This document shows, one piece after another, positions 1-15,981 of a stretch of 64,000 nt of DNA. Each line of letters begins with the position of its first letter. Positions within the stretch are counted from its first letter, which is position 1. Source of the DNA: Bryum argenteum (taxonomy: Eukaryota > Streptophyta > Bryopsida > Bryales > Bryaceae); assembly GCA_037043015.1 (NCBI GenBank), contig CM073324.1, positions 18,318,597 through 18,382,596 of the forward strand. Reading direction: 5' to 3'. The notes beneath the pieces are model-generated. The model made no database searches and was not told where the DNA came from. It was given only the letters and a program-made list of their open reading frames with translations. Position numbers and translations under genes: made by a program.

Positions 1-3715
<3,715 letters not shown>

Positions 3716-3832
3716 ATGTCCTCGATTGCCTCTCGTAGTTCAATTATTCAGCACTGTGCGGTTGTATTCTGTCGTAGAAGCAGAATACACTACGTTGACA
3801 GGTTGCCGCTTCATGTCAGGCATCTTCAAATC

Positions 3833-4010
3833 CTATGCTCCGGCGCAGAATTATCTACTTCTGCGAAGTTCAAACAAAAAGCTCAGAACAACACTGGGTG
3901 CAAAACACATTCAATCCTGAACCCGATGTTAATATCGCACCCAAATATCTCAGCATTTGCAAACCCTATGCTACGGCGAAGCACTATTTACTTCTGCGAA
4001 ATTCAAACCC
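3833..4010 (+). repeat. 43-bp direct repeat pair, 135 bp apart
   Basis: Positions 3833-3875 and 3968-4010 share a segment of the form CTATGCT.CGGCG followed by TACTTCTGCGAA.TTCAAAC with a few substitutions. They lie in a GC-richer island (3.72-4.13 kb). The short open frames across the island have no recognisable domain and probably reflect the lower AT content. Confidence 0.75.
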
Positions 4011-4140
4011 TATGCTGCGTCGCTTTGCCAATAATTTAAGCGGGTTTCTAAACCGTCGCCCCAAATGGCTAAACCCTAAAACCACTTTAACCGCGGAGAT
4101 AGGATGTCGTTGAGTGTCGGAACTGTCCTCCTAATATTGA

Positions 4141-5604
4141 GAACAGTTGTATTGGCGAGACGAAAATGGAATTGTCCTGGTGACGAACATACCATTCTAT
4201 GTACTCAAAACCACATCCAACCTTAGTCATCACTGGAATAAAACAATACGAAGCATCATGCATATCAATTAATAATGTACAAGATTATAAAAAATAAAAT
4301 GAAAGAGGAAGTTCGTCTATGTGTTTCACTGTACTGAGCAAACTCCGTGTCTTATTTTATTTGTAGCACCTATCTGGTGAGAGTTCAATAACAGATAAAA
4401 AAACGAGGGTTTTTCTCATCGAGTCTCTAATGGCATTAACATGCGGCTGTAAATCAATTAAACTTACGATGAACGTAAAGGCGGCCAACGCTTTTGCTAG
4501 CTGTCGTTATTTGAAATATAATGCATGGCTCCGTGCATTAATATTAATCACAATGTTAAATTTATTATCACACTTTGCAATTTTATCAAGGCTAAAACTC
4601 TCAATGAATGCATATGGGACACGTGCTTTATGAAGAGGATGATAACTATCTAGCAAAAACCGTCCAACCGATGTATGATCCAAAATATTTTTCATTACTA
4701 CTTTCTTGCTTATGATGTTATGACATTTACTAAGATGTTTTACAATCAGATCATAAACGTTCCTCGCAATCGTATAACGGTTTCGTATGCGGAAGGGTGA
4801 AGTCGTAAACTGTTCTTATAAATCAGAAAGCAACTCTTTTCTCTCCCTTCCCCTTAACCTCTGTTTACACTGTTGTATTGCAATTACTTCCGACCTATAC
4901 ACCTTAAGTGTATAGTAAGTTCTATTGTGATGTTAATCAATAAAACAAAACCACTTAGATCGTGATTAGAATCATGGTGTTGAAGGTTTCACACCTTTAA
5001 TGCTAAACTCTTGGCACATGTATAGCATAAAGGTAGATAGGTTGTTGCTTGACTTTACTGCTTATTTAACATGCTAAGCCGCAGCCGCTTGATAGGCTCA
5101 ACGAGATTTGAATCCCGCACCGTTGCGACGACAATTGATCATTGATTACAAGCGACCAAGTCCACGGCTTGGCGACAGGAATCCGCAATCAATAATCATT
5201 ATATCTTTTAGTTTTTGTAATGTGATTCTTATATTCTAATTGGTTTATTAGCAAATTAAGTCGATGAATTTTGATTAAAATGTTAACCCTATGCTTGAGG
5301 AAGAAGACCTTAAGCTTAAGAAAGATAGGTTTGGAAGTCAGAGTCAAATGGAAGAGTCAAAATGATTCATGAATGAGAGAGTTTTTGATGGATGATGATC
5401 TGTCCAATGAGTAAATGAAGTTTTTTAAGCTGCAAACAACCGTAAAAGATATGTTTTGGGTTTAGTTTTTTAGTTTTTCCTTGTGTGTGTGTAGAAGAAA
5501 TTCTTTTCTATGTTTTTGTAGCTATGGAAACTGAGATTATGTGATCTACTATGAAGAAAATATGCAAGTAAGACGTGTAGAAGTCTTTTATGCGGGTGTG
5601 AGGT
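4141..5604. other. Intergenic DNA; possible decayed tRNA-like segment
   Basis: No gene is recognised. Around 5095-5180 the minus strand has a B-box-like GGGATTCAAATC, but no matching A box or cloverleaf could be assembled, so at most this is a decayed SINE or tRNA fragment. Confidence 0.4.
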
Positions 5605-5616
5605 GGAATTAGGATG

Positions 5617-5975
5617 TGATAGCTAAAATTTTGAATAAGAGAGGGAATTGGGATTTAGTAACTCAAATTTTGAATAAGAGGGAGATTTGGGATGTGGTAG
5701 CTTCAATTTTGAATAAGGAGGAGAATTCGGATGTGATAGCTCAAACTTTGAATAAGAGGGGGAATTGGGATGCGGTAGCTCAAATTTTGAATAAAACGGG
5801 GAATTAGAATGTGATAGCTTAAATTTTGAAGAAAAGGGTGATTTACGATGTGGTAATTCAAATTTTGAATAAAAGCGGGAATTAAGATGTGGACCATGTG
5901 GTAGCTCAAATTTTGAATAAGAGAGAGAATTGAGATGTGGTAACCCAAATTTGAAAAAGTGCGGGATTTGGAAGT
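5617..5975 (+). repeat. 39-bp minisatellite, about nine copies
   Basis: A 39-bp unit containing TTTTGAATAAGAG and GGGAATTGGGATGTGGTAGC recurs from 5617, with one copy carrying a 9-bp insertion near 5890 and later copies more diverged. Because 39 is a multiple of three, the first five copies read as a 13-residue peptide repeat (ILNKRGNWD core), ended by a stop near 5807. No start context, domain or splice structure supports a gene. Confidence 0.9.
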
Positions 5976-6006
5976 TGAAAGCGTTCCAAGAGAAAGGGGA
6001 GAAGGA

Positions 6007-6013
<7 letters not shown>

Positions 6014-6061
<48 letters not shown>

Positions 6062-7167
6062 TGCCCCGCCCGAATGGCACCCGCCTTGCCCTTGGAAATT
6101 CGCCCTGTACTATGGCACCCACCCTTACCCTCCCAAGAGCCTTAGCAAGAGGTTTGTCAAAGCTTTCATCATCTCTCCCACCCTTCTTCTTTGAACAAGG
6201 CAAGGGTATTTTTAGAGTGAGCAATCCAAACATTCTTCCATGAATTCCGGGATTTTGATGTCCCAAATATCATGGTAGAAAGTTTGGATTTGCACTTGCT
6301 AATTCGAGAGCTTTTACTATTTTAATGTAAAATCCAAGTTTTTGAAGAAGAAAAAAGAAGAGAAGGGAGAGATTGTGCATTTGTGCCCTCCTCTCCTCCA
6401 CTACCTAGTACCTACCCCCAAGACACCTGCCACTTTACACCCGCCCACCGCTTTGATACCCGCCTTGCAAAAATGGAACCACCCTTATATAGATTGGTTC
6501 AAAACAAAGAATTTTTTTAAAATAAATAAATAAAATAAAAATAAAATTGGTACCTGCCCCCTGACCCGAGTCACCCGGCCCCCTCACCCACCCTCCTTCC
6601 TCCCTCTCTCGCCTCCCCTCCCCCTTCATCTCCTCTACTCCATTTTGCATTCGCCCTACTCATAAGAATACAAAGAAGAAGAAGAAAAAAATTAAAAATT
6701 GGTACCCCTTCCGCTCGAGTCACGTGCTCTCCTCCTCTTCCTTACCCACCCTCCCCCGTCACTCATCCCCCTCCCCCATGACCCGCTCCCTCCCCCATGA
6801 CCCGCTCCCTCCCCCATGACCCGCCCTACCTCATTTTGCACCCGCCCTACTCATAAGAAAGAAAAGGAAAAAATTTAAAAAATTGATACCAGCCCTCCCC
6901 CACCCGAGTCACCCGCCCCCCTCCCCCTACTCCATTTTGCACCCACCCTACTCATAAGAAAATGTAGAAAAAAAATAAAAATTATAAGAGAGTCACCTGC
7001 CCCCTCTCCCTCACCCGCCCCTTCACCTCCTCACCCGCCCTAGCACAATTTCACCCGCCCTAGCACAAAAATTTACCCGCCCTAGCACGATTTCACCCGT
7101 CCTACCCTTTTTTCACCCGCCCTACCTATTTTGCACCCGCCCTACAACATTTTGCATCCGCCCTGAC
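6014..7167 (+). repeat. A-tract plus C-rich diverged repeat domain
   Basis: A pure A run (about 6017-6059) leads into roughly 1.1 kb built of units that begin with an A-rich block, pass through a CT-rich block with few G residues (CACCCG, CCCTCCC), and often end in CCATTTTGCACCCGCCCTA then CTCATAAGAA. A 22-bp unit CTCCCTCCCCCATGACCCG repeats three times at about 6770-6830, and TTTCACCCGCCCTA recurs about every 22-25 bp between 7030 and 7160. Polypurine/polypyrimidine asymmetry is extreme. No coding content was found. Confidence 0.8.
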
Positions 7168-8308
7168 TTGACTTTACTTGCCATATCATCGGTCCCATGT
7201 GGCGGCCAAGTGGCTTTGTTTTCACCTAAACCCTTGCTACGGCGTCATTTTATTACCTCAACTAAAAGTCAACAGTCGTTTGACCATATCATGCGAGCGA
7301 GAATTCAATTGGGCACTCCAGACAAGGGGGACGGGGGCGTGCGTGCCCGATTTGACAACCTTGATTGCCATGACACTTTCATCAAATGCGCACATGAAAT
7401 TAGCATCTTTGAAATTTGAAACAATCATAAACGCTGCAATTACATTTACTAAACCATACATTCTATTACGTATAATATATACCTTATTGTCACAAGATAA
7501 AATATTTAAATTTCTTTTTGAATGATTTATCTTCAAATTATTATCTTTGTCGTCTATATAACTATAACGATATGTAAGACATTTATTATTCGGGTTTCTA
7601 ACAACGCATGCAATATAATCTGGTCTATGATCTTCTTGTGTTTGTGAGCATCAATGTTCTTATCATGCTTGTGAATAAATGATGCGGAACATTAATGCAA
7701 TAAAATAATACATAATTTGGTGAGACACCAACACGGTTTGAAGTTAGACAAAATCCGACTCTAAAGGCAACGTTGCAATGCATGGTCTGCCATACTCTAC
7801 GTGTTAGCCTTCAGCCATGCAACACTGTAATATTTTATGAGATTTCACCTACAATAGAAAGTCGGGCATGTATCGACTCAAACGAGCACAAGCACTTTGA
7901 GGCTACCGGAATTTGTTAAAAGAGATTATATATTTAGTATATAAATGCGACACAAAAAAGGTCTCTAAAATGCCCAATGATACAAACTCTGCCATAATGA
8001 TTGGTGCTGGTCACGTATTTCTAGTAAATTTTGTATACAAGAACCTCACAAGTGGAGAGAAGTCACTATCTTTAGAAAGTGTTATAAATAAGGATAAACT
8101 ACTACTCTCTCAAGATTGCAAAAAATCCACTGTAAGTGTAAAACAAATCATTGAAATAATTGTAGACCAATTGATAGCATACAAGGTTATAAATGTGAAT
8201 ACTCTTCCACTGCTTCGCCATCTCCTTTTTCTGCTTGTGCTCCAGCTTCGCTGTGTCTCTGTGGCTGGCTAAGGAATTGCTGCAATTGTGGCTTGTGAGG
8301 GCCTGGCT
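7168..8308. other. Intergenic DNA
   Basis: Overlapping short frames at 7.17-7.54 kb and 7.9-8.3 kb lack recognisable domains, start context or splice partners. Nothing is supported here. Confidence 0.5.
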
Positions 8309-8440
8309 ATGGCGATTCCATGGATGCAATTGTTGGCAAAACCGGAATCCGGATTGCGATGGGATAAATTTGAAGGAGGGGGGGGGAATCAGAGAATGAA
8401 TAGCTGGGCGGAGGAAGATGGTGCCGGGGACTCAGAGTGA
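8309..8440 (+). CDS. Possible 43-residue ORF or exon remnant in a GC-richer patch
   Basis: An ATG at 8309 opens a 43-residue frame starting MAIPWMQLLAKPESG and ending GAGDSE, within a patch (8.2-8.5 kb) clearly GC-richer than its surroundings and preceded by a CT-rich leader. I do not recognise the product. It could be a first exon, a relic of a gene, or chance; no downstream exon was found. Confidence 0.2.
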   Translation: MAIPWMQLLAKPESGLRWDKFEGGGGNQRMNSWAEEDGAGDSE

Positions 8441-9788
8441 CAGAGTGAGTGGTTACGAAGTTTGTAACGGACTCACATTCATCCATCCGATCCTCATTCA
8501 TCCTTCCCTGTTGTTATTAGCCATTTCTCGCATTTTTGTTGATTTCAGAATATTAGCTCTTCTTTAACAAAAACGAATCCTTATTAGAGTACAAGATTAC
8601 TGTTTGTATAAATAAATAAATAAGAACGCCAAATCCTTGTAGCCCTCGTGTGAATAAAAGGCCCGTTCGACCTACTTACCGTTTGTAATTCAAATTAGTA
8701 TGTACGCGTGTCCTCCGGACACACACAAAGAAAGGTGATATCAAAATTGAATCAATTTGTAATAACCATAGAACTCCCTATGTAGAGCTCTTTTATTTGG
8801 TTTTGAACTTTTCTTTACTTCTCCACTACCCATTAACACAAATCTCTTATTCTCAACTCCCTGCAAATTGCGCGGCCAACTTGCTTATTCTCTCAAACTT
8901 GCATAAATTGTTGCATCCTAAAATGCATCACCACGCAAATCAATGTGTATATTGAATGTTGTTTTCTCAATTTCCACTCCTATAACATTGCGATACAGAT
9001 CCTCTTGTGATGCTCTAATACATGAAGGCACTCTCACCTAAGCCTATATTGCACTTAGTGTCCTGCTCCATGCTTGGCTTCTCTTCAAGGGTACTATCAA
9101 TACAAATATGTTGTATCAACATAATTACCGTTGGAATAGGAGGTTTCTGAAGTTTAATAAAAAGTTGAACCGGTTGTTTACCATAGCTACTACTTTTGGA
9201 AACAAAAACGTAATGACTTCAGAGATTAAATATTGATAAGATGAGCTTGGCAACAACTTGATAGGTTGAACTTACTAGTGCTACGCCAGAAACTGCAACC
9301 TCTGGTGTATGCTACGTTTATCATTGATCTCTATATGGTAAAACAATTGGGCACTTCGTTTTAATCAATGGATTCCTACTTGTATTAACAACTTAGGAGG
9401 AAATATAATTGGAAGAAGCATTGTAAGAATCTTGTGCTTACACCATAAAATTCAAGTCTTTAGGAATTTTGACTTGTGCGCTTATAATTAAATTTTGTCA
9501 AAAAGTTGAATTTTGTTATTATTGAAAAAATTGTGTTTTATGATGACAACTTTTATGATTTGTTTCATAATGACTCAAATTAGTCATAAGTACCATCTAT
9601 GAATCTTTGAGTTATTGTACATTAGTAATAGAACACAAATTTTCTACTATTGTAGTGGATATGTGGAAAATCTATTTTATGAGTATGAAATATCCTCTTT
9701 ACTTTGGTAACCTTCATTCTTCAGAGAATTGCCAAAATCAAAAAATTTGTAAGGAGATAAAACCATATCAAAAGGCCTATCATCAAGT
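8441..9788. other. Intergenic DNA
   Basis: No gene, RNA or clear repeat recognised across about 1.3 kb. Confidence 0.5.
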
Positions 9789-10320
9789 TTAACCCATCAT
9801 GTTATAAACATTCATTTGCACAACAATTTTACAACAAATTCACAACAATAAGAAGAAACTATTTGGTGTGTGTTTGGGAGCTTGAAAGTCTAAAACAACG
9901 ATTCTCTACCACTATGCACCCCCGGCGTATAGATTCCCAATCGTATGATCTTGTTGCTAACTCTATTTAGAAGTATTGATCCAAATTTCAACCGTTGAAT
10001 ATTTTTCATTTGTGAGATTGTAGCGTACAAAGTTGAATCTTGTGCTCTCCAATTTCTAGCTCTCCACTCCCGTGCTAACTTTCCTCACACTCTTGTTGGT
10101 ATAGAGAACAGTCCCCCAATGCCCTTCCAGGAGACAAAATCCAAAATGGCCCTAAAAGTTGCAAAAATAATAAAATTTTACCTTGAGATTTTTACCACAT
10201 GTAGATAAAAGTAATTTCCCTGCACTATAAATATTGAGCGAAAACATTACTTTCTACCCCTACTAGCTTGACCAAAACCTCTAATTCTTGTTTTGAATAC
10301 ATGAAAGGTTAAGGGTTTAA
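9789..10320 (+). mobile_element. Diverged TTAA-family non-coding element
   Basis: The interior matches the other TTAA-flanked elements of the window. At 9986-10034 is the shared core (CAACCGTTGAAT then CATTTGTGAGATTGTAG then ACAAAGTTG), and at 10155-10300 the shared right part (TTTTACCACATG, CATTACTTTCTACCCC, CTAGCTTGACC). The right end reads AAGGG-TTTAA at 10311-10320. The left boundary (TTAACCC at 9789) is a guess because the inverted ends have decayed. Confidence 0.55.
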
Positions 10321-11215
10321 CAACATAAAATTGCATTGTTTGGATTTATCACTCTAAGAACACGGACAAACCAAACCCTACCTAAAACTTTGTCACTAGT
10401 TTATTTTCTTTTTCTGGATCCTTGAAGCAGTTGAGAAATAAAATTATGCAAGTGTGAATAGAGAGACAAGTCACTAAATCTTATGTATGGGAATATAGGG
10501 GCAATCATTACAAAGGCTTATGTTGAATAACAATATCAATAAAACAAAGGATACGCACTTGCAATAACATTAGAGCACATTCATCCATGAAATCCATCTT
10601 GCTAGAATTTATATCAAGAAAAGTGATCATAACACATCCCAAAATAACACTTTGACTCCAAATTAATATTTTTTCACCATGTATTTTCAACACCATGCTC
10701 TTTTCTTCTCTTTGGACAATAAGAAACTCATGCTCTTCTCAAGCCCCTTCAAAAGTCCTACAGTTTCTGCTTTCAAGCTTTCACGTGAAGCAAGCGGTGC
10801 ATCAACCATAGGGTGTGTTTCAATCCAAAAATTATTCCTTTCACTTGTTTTTTGAGGCCTATCCTCTTGAATATCAGCACTGTGTTCAAATCACCTCACT
10901 TAAGATGTTAGGAATCATGATTGAGGTTGATGCTTAGGCATATGATTGTAATGGGATAGTTAAAAGGTAGTAAAAATCATCTACTATATATGACTTATAT
11001 ATTGAAGTGAAGTTACTAAAACAACTTTGTTGATGCTATGAAAATACTTTGAATTTCAAGAGCAAATATTTATCGAATTATATAAGGCGTGATGTCTTTG
11101 GTATAAAATAGACCATCACTTAAACACATAATATGCTAAGCTTCCAAGGTTGTCTACATAGTTGGTGGTGTGTGATTGCAAATTGCAATGAGTACGATAA
11201 GATTGAGTTGGATGC
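10321..11215. other. Intergenic DNA, 3' flank of the coiled-coil gene
   Basis: No gene recognised. The coiled-coil gene's 3' untranslated region is probably here, but no single polyadenylation site stands out. Confidence 0.4.
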
Positions 11216-12591
11216 TCACAATATTGAAGGAGACGTGGTTGGTCTTCTAAACTCATTTGCCTTTGTAACATGTGGATTTAAAGCATTGTACTTCTGCCAT
11301 TGCTTGCGCCTCCGCCTTGGAGATTCATCTCTATCATCCCCACTGGTATTACATGGTCTTACTCCACCTCTAGATATATTTTCTTTCATTGTTGTTGTAC
11401 AAGGCTCAGCAACATTTCGCAATTCTGAAGTATGTGAGCTTCCAATAATCCTATGAACTTCTCCTTGTAAGATTTCATGTTGTAGGCCTCCTTCATTGAA
11501 GCTACTACTTCCACATTCTAGCTCTCGTTGCACTTTCCTCACCAACTTCATGATCCCAGCTCCACCAACTTTTGGATCAATTCGCAAGTATAACTCTACA
11601 ATGACAATGTCCCATTATTTTCAAATATAGTTATTACCTCTAAAGTCATGCAAAAGAATATTCACGCCCTTGAATTACCGGATAAGCAGCCTAACATCCA
11701 ACCAAGAGCGGCTTTTCTGCGAAGCTCTTGATTTTCGAGTTCCATTCGTTGTTTAGATTGTTCCATTCGTTTTTTCCTTTGTAGCGCAACCTCTTCGGCT
11801 CTTTGAAGCTCCAACTGCAATTCGTCTACAAATGCTTTCAATTCCTAAGCAGATATGAATCAATTTAGTAAAGTTGTTATTTTTATAAAAGATAAGTGTT
11901 TAGCAGATGGTATTTTGACAAACTCAAGGTATTCATTCTTGAAAAACTCACCTCTCATACTACACTATGTTTCTATCAATCGCTAAAACCTATCCTAAAT
12001 CATCAATATAAATCTTACAAAAAAAATACAAATAATAACTTAGACGTGCATGATGAATGTAGAAATGGGTTAACCTCAGCCCTTTTGTGCTCCAATTGAT
12101 AATTCCACTCATGTTCACTAGTCTCATCCTTCAAAATGCGAGATGTACTTTCAACATCTTGACAACCAAGTTGATGATACTTTTGCCTCTTTGTAAACAA
12201 TGTTCGTTTTGCAATCTTGGATCCACGATGTAGCTCATCCTTAAGAACCTTATTTTCGTGTCGTAAGATGGCTTCTCGCTCTTCAAATTCTCTTTGTTGA
12301 ATTTTAAACTCCGTTTCCAATTTAAAGAGATAGTCTAGAAGCTCTCTACTTTTTTGTTCGTACTCATCAATGATATCTTGACGTAAGCATGCTACTTCAT
12401 ACCTTTCTCTATCAAGAGCAGCTGTCTTACTGCTAACATCTTTCTGCATATGTAAACTTATATAAGCATCAAACTAAAAGTCTCATAGAAATATAAAGTT
12501 TCAACTGTTGTGTTGTATGTGAACATACCAAAGTGCATGAGGTTGCGACCGAATTAGTGAGTAACTCTTTTGTAACATCCATACTAGGCAT
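11216..12591 (-). CDS. Unrecognised four-exon coiled-coil protein
   Basis: Predicted exons on the minus strand are 12591-12529, 12443-12075, 11844-11679 and 11595-11216. They join in phase to give 325 residues, with GT/AG at every junction. The start MPSMDVTKELL is the only ATG that opens the first exon. About residues 22-200 are charged and heptad-like (for example ELLDYLFKLETEFKIQQREF and LQLELQRAEEVALQRKKR), indicating long coiled coils. The C-terminus is polar, with a basic patch PRRRRKQWQKY that could act in nuclear targeting. I cannot place it in a family. Coiled-coil factors of small-RNA or chromatin pathways are possible but unsupported. The consistent splicing argues for a real gene; an intact old mobile-element gene is the alternative. 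Confidence 0.6.
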
Positions 12592-13929
12592 TGTTCACGT
12601 GATATTCATTGGTTACAATCTACATCATTCACATTAAATCATAGGTAAGATCGAAACTCATCGAAGCAATGATCACATTTTATATCTCTAGACACAATAA
12701 CAAGATCGCAAAACCCTTATCAATATAGTAAAGACATTGCACTCTTATCAAGAAACTAAAGGTATTTTTAAATTCAAGGCATGCTAGAATTAGGGTTTAT
12801 AGTACCTTCTCACCAACACCAAGAGTTTGTAAAACACTTCAATTATATCATGTTTTCTAGCTAGTTGCTCATTGTTGATGTCTACAAAGTCCTATAGTAT
12901 TCTTTCAATCCTGGAATGAAACATCAACTTGTACAATTAGCTTGGTGCATGCAAATTACTAGCCAAAGTAGCTAAAATAACTCCCATATATCGAATACCA
13001 AGAACACTTTCTTCAATACTCAAGCATATTACATTAGCCACTTTGTAAGAATGAGCGATAATACAAATATTTATGGGTAATTCTGCACAATACGGAAGCA
13101 TTTAGAGCTATGCGCAGTAACATCTTAAAATTTAAAAGTCTCATACAAAACTAGCTATAAGTCTATACAATAAAAAATCAAATAAGCTAAAAGTAACTTT
13201 CTATTCTTAATATGTTATGTTTTGAAACATTGGATCGAGTAGCTAAATTGACATGCCAATACAAAAACAAAAATCCATTCTCCAAACAATTGAAATTGGA
13301 CAAAAATTCAAGAATGTAGTTGAAACAACGATCTTCCACACCAATAAGAATATCACAAACCAAGTAATTACACTACAAAACAACATTCTTTCAACAATAA
13401 ATGCAATATAGTACACATCCTTAGCACTCAACCACTAGAATTGTAGGTAATCCTCTCACAACTTTAAACAAAACACCAAAGCTAAAATTATGAGATATTG
13501 AAATAGCATGAGATCTACTTTCAGTACCTCCTAATGCGCCTTGCACTATTAAGTTGCATCGGAGCTTCTTGACCCCTTAAATTGAACAAGCAACAAAATC
13601 TGAAGCATTGTTTGTGAAATTCCATCAATTCCACAAGTACAAAAGTTTCCAATTGGATACAGTACATATTGAATTCCACCCAAGATGCAAACTAACTTCT
13701 CCCTGCTCATAGTCATCATTGATCACCTCAAATCGAATATCAAAATGCACACTCTGAGAGATATGGATCTTTAACTCATGAATAAACACTTGTTGAGTTG
13801 ATATGTGATGCACTATGTCACCTCCCAAATGAGAAATAAATTGCATGATGTGAATAGAATAAGACCTAAAAGATTAAAGAAATGCCCTTTTCCTCCTAAT
13901 CAGGTCTTTTGGATCACAACAGGCCATTG
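12592..13929. other. Upstream region of the coiled-coil gene
   Basis: This may contain 5' untranslated exons and the promoter of the minus-strand coiled-coil gene. Short minus-strand frames at 13.2-13.8 kb show no domain and could not be joined to it with confidence. Confidence 0.4.
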
Positions 13930-14130
13930 GATCACACATGCTTCATGAGAATGTGAAGTGTTGAGCTCCTCCAAATCTAGAGTGAAATATGTACACTTGA
14001 GGTCAAGATCACCAACCATTCTGATCACACATGCCCCATGAGAATATGAACCGTTGAGCTCCTCCAAATCTTGAATAGCACAATTCTTTCTAAACACCTA
14101 TACACTTTTAAGGTCAAGATCGCCAACCAC
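13930..14130 (-). repeat. Tandem duplication of about 93-110 bp
   Basis: GATCACACATGC, CATGAGAAT, GTTGAGCTCCTCCAAATCT and GGTCAAGATC.CCAACCA occur in the same order in two copies, starting at 13930 and 14023. In one minus-strand frame both copies read DLEELN.S.SH.ACVI. Confidence 0.8.
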
Positions 14131-14421
14131 CACTGGAGACTTCCACCGACAATTCTTCAGGGTCATCACCACAAACGAGGAGAAACAGAAGTATGTGCTA
14201 ATCTGCGAGTGCTGAAGAACAGACGAGGTACACATAATCTTGTGCTTTAATCAATCGAAAGTTTGACCTAGTCCTCACAGAATCTATTAGAATGAAAGAA
14301 GTGAATGTGAAAGACAGCAATTCGGATCCAAAGTCAAATGAAAGAAAAACGACAGAGTCCATTGAGTAAGAATTTCCATAAACTTAGACTCTATACACAT
14401 GATACTGCCAAAAATTCTTGC

Positions 14422-15981
14422 CTACATACGCTCCTGAGTAGCGTAGATAGGCACCGCCCTCTTCTGCTCCTCTTTGCCCTGGAAAGGGCCCTTCCGAACA
14501 AACTCTTCCAATCTGCTCAAAGTGTCTGTCGCGGGGATTTGTCCACGCTCAATGGCACCCGACAGAGCGGTGGTCATGGCCACACAGCACACATGGCGCC
14601 ATTCCAGAGCATCTTTGCTGGTTTCCAAGCGAGGGTCTAGAAGATAATCAATCACTTCTCGAGAAGCAACAAGCTCCCGAACAAACCACAGTCGAGCCAG
14701 CAGTGGCGATGTAAACCGATACATTGCAAGTCTTACCTCGGGAGACTGTTGGAAGAAAACCAGAAACATTCCAGCAAGAGTACGATTGGATGATCTCTCT
14801 CCAGCAGCAGTGTATATCATCTCCTTCAGGTGCGCTTCAGCGTTCTCACTTAACAGCACACGAGTAGGATCACGCTCTGATCCAGCAATGCTAGCTAACG
14901 CGTGAATGCCGGCCAATTTTATCCCCGTAGCACGATGCACAAATGCAGCATTCATCACGTATCGTGCAACTAATGTTTGAGGATCAAAGAAAAGCTCGCC
15001 ACCTTTCGAAGTCTTGCCAATGTACGAAAGCGCATCGAGTGCGTTCTCGTACTCAGTCGCATCCACTGTCTCCTCAGTCTCCTCCAAATGATTCAGAAGC
15101 ACACCAAAGGCATTGACAATACTCGCTGCTTCGCTTTCCGACATGAGAGCTCCATCGTATAAAGCAGTAAGTCGAGCAGCTACAGTCATAGCCCGAGACC
15201 GCACCAATGAATCCAGCCTGGTATTAGAGATCGTCGACGTCAATCTGCCAATTAAGTTACCTGCTACTAAAAACCTCGCTCCATGAGGAGTCACAGCGAG
15301 TTCACAAAGAAGCTCCAACGCATTCAAATGCGCAAGCATGTCTTCGCTATTATCAAGCTCCGCTGCCAAAACATTAAAGATTCCGGAGCCTTGAACGGCA
15401 GCAGCTGCCTGTTCCGAAATGCCGAAAATCGACGCCGCCATGGAAAGAGCGCGAATTCGGACAACAGCAGACGAGTTTGAAGCGAGGTCGTTGATTTTTC
15501 CAGACTTGAAAACAAGCTCGAGGCCCTTAGGGTTTCGCGCCAATTTCCCAAGAGCTTCCACGGCGGCTTTCGCCACACCGGCATCGCCATCGCCGACAGC
15601 GAGGATTAACGCGGAGGCTAAGTCAGGATCGGAGACAGGGCCGCCAGCGTCCAAGAAGTCTCCGATCGCGACGCAAGTGAGCTTGCGAACCAGAGGGGAG
15701 TCTGCCTGCAATCCGGCGCTCGCGTACTGGACCGTCTGCGGCAGCAATTGGCGTCCGGATGGCGTTCGGAAGATGCGCTCCAGCGATGAGACTACGGCCG
15801 ATTCGAGCCCCGGAACCTCCCGCCCTGTTTGCAGCGCGTGTAGGAGCAATGGGAGTGGGAATTTGGACAGGAAGCTCTCCGCCGCGGCATCCGATGTCTC
15901 GCCGGGATAGTTGGCGAATTCCGATGCCGCAGCGGCTAGCAGCGGCAAGTCTGGTTGATCGTCGATCTCCATATCCGCCAT
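14422..15981 (-). CDS. PSMD5: 26S proteasome non-ATPase subunit 5-like assembly chaperone (PSMD5/S5B family)
   Basis: An intronless frame encodes about 519 residues from the ATG at 15981 (MADMEIDDQPDLPLL). An in-frame ATG 33 bases upstream would add 11 residues; I prefer the inner start because the acidic MADMEIDDQ start resembles the family. The protein is almost wholly alpha-helical, with ARM/HEAT-like repeats, and its opening LLAAAASEFANYPG, a SFLSKFPLPLLLHALQTG segment and VVSSLERIF are typical of plant PSMD5 homologues. Family knowledge: PSMD5 is a chaperone that binds the Rpt1/Rpt2 ATPases and Rpn1 during assembly of the 19S base and is absent from the finished particle. Length matches the family (about 500 residues). 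Absence of introns is notable, but no retrocopy signs were seen. Confidence 0.85.
   Translation of the reverse strand: MADMEIDDQPDLPLLAAAASEFANYPGETSDAAAESFLSKFPLPLLLHALQTGREVPGLESAVVSSLERIFRTPSGRQLLPQTVQYASAGLQADSPLVRKLTCVAIGDFLDAGGPVSDPDLASALILAVGDGDAGVAKAAVEALGKLARNPKGLELVFKSGKINDLASNSSAVVRIRALSMAASIFGISEQAAAAVQGSGIFNVLAAELDNSEDMLAHLNALELLCELAVTPHGARFLVAGNLIGRLTSTISNTRLDSLVRSRAMTVAARLTALYDGALMSESEAASIVNAFGVLLNHLEETEETVDATEYENALDALSYIGKTSKGGELFFDPQTLVARYVMNAAFVHRATGIKLAGIHALASIAGSERDPTRVLLSENAEAHLKEMIYTAAGERSSNRTLAGMFLVFFQQSPEVRLAMYRFTSPLLARLWFVRELVASREVIDYLLDPRLETSKDALEWRHVCCVAMTTALSGAIERGQIPATDTLSRLEEFVRKGPFQGKEEQKRAVPIYATQERM

Noticed and set aside
5095..5180. tRNA-like sequence on the minus strand
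   Set aside because: Only a B-box-like string; stems do not pair.
5617..5975. CRISPR-like array
   Set aside because: Units are contiguous without unique spacers, and the DNA is plant nuclear.
5703..6266. 187-codon minus-strand frame and plus-strand poly-Lys frames
   Set aside because: They read through the 39-bp minisatellite and the A homopolymer; no start context, domain or splice support.
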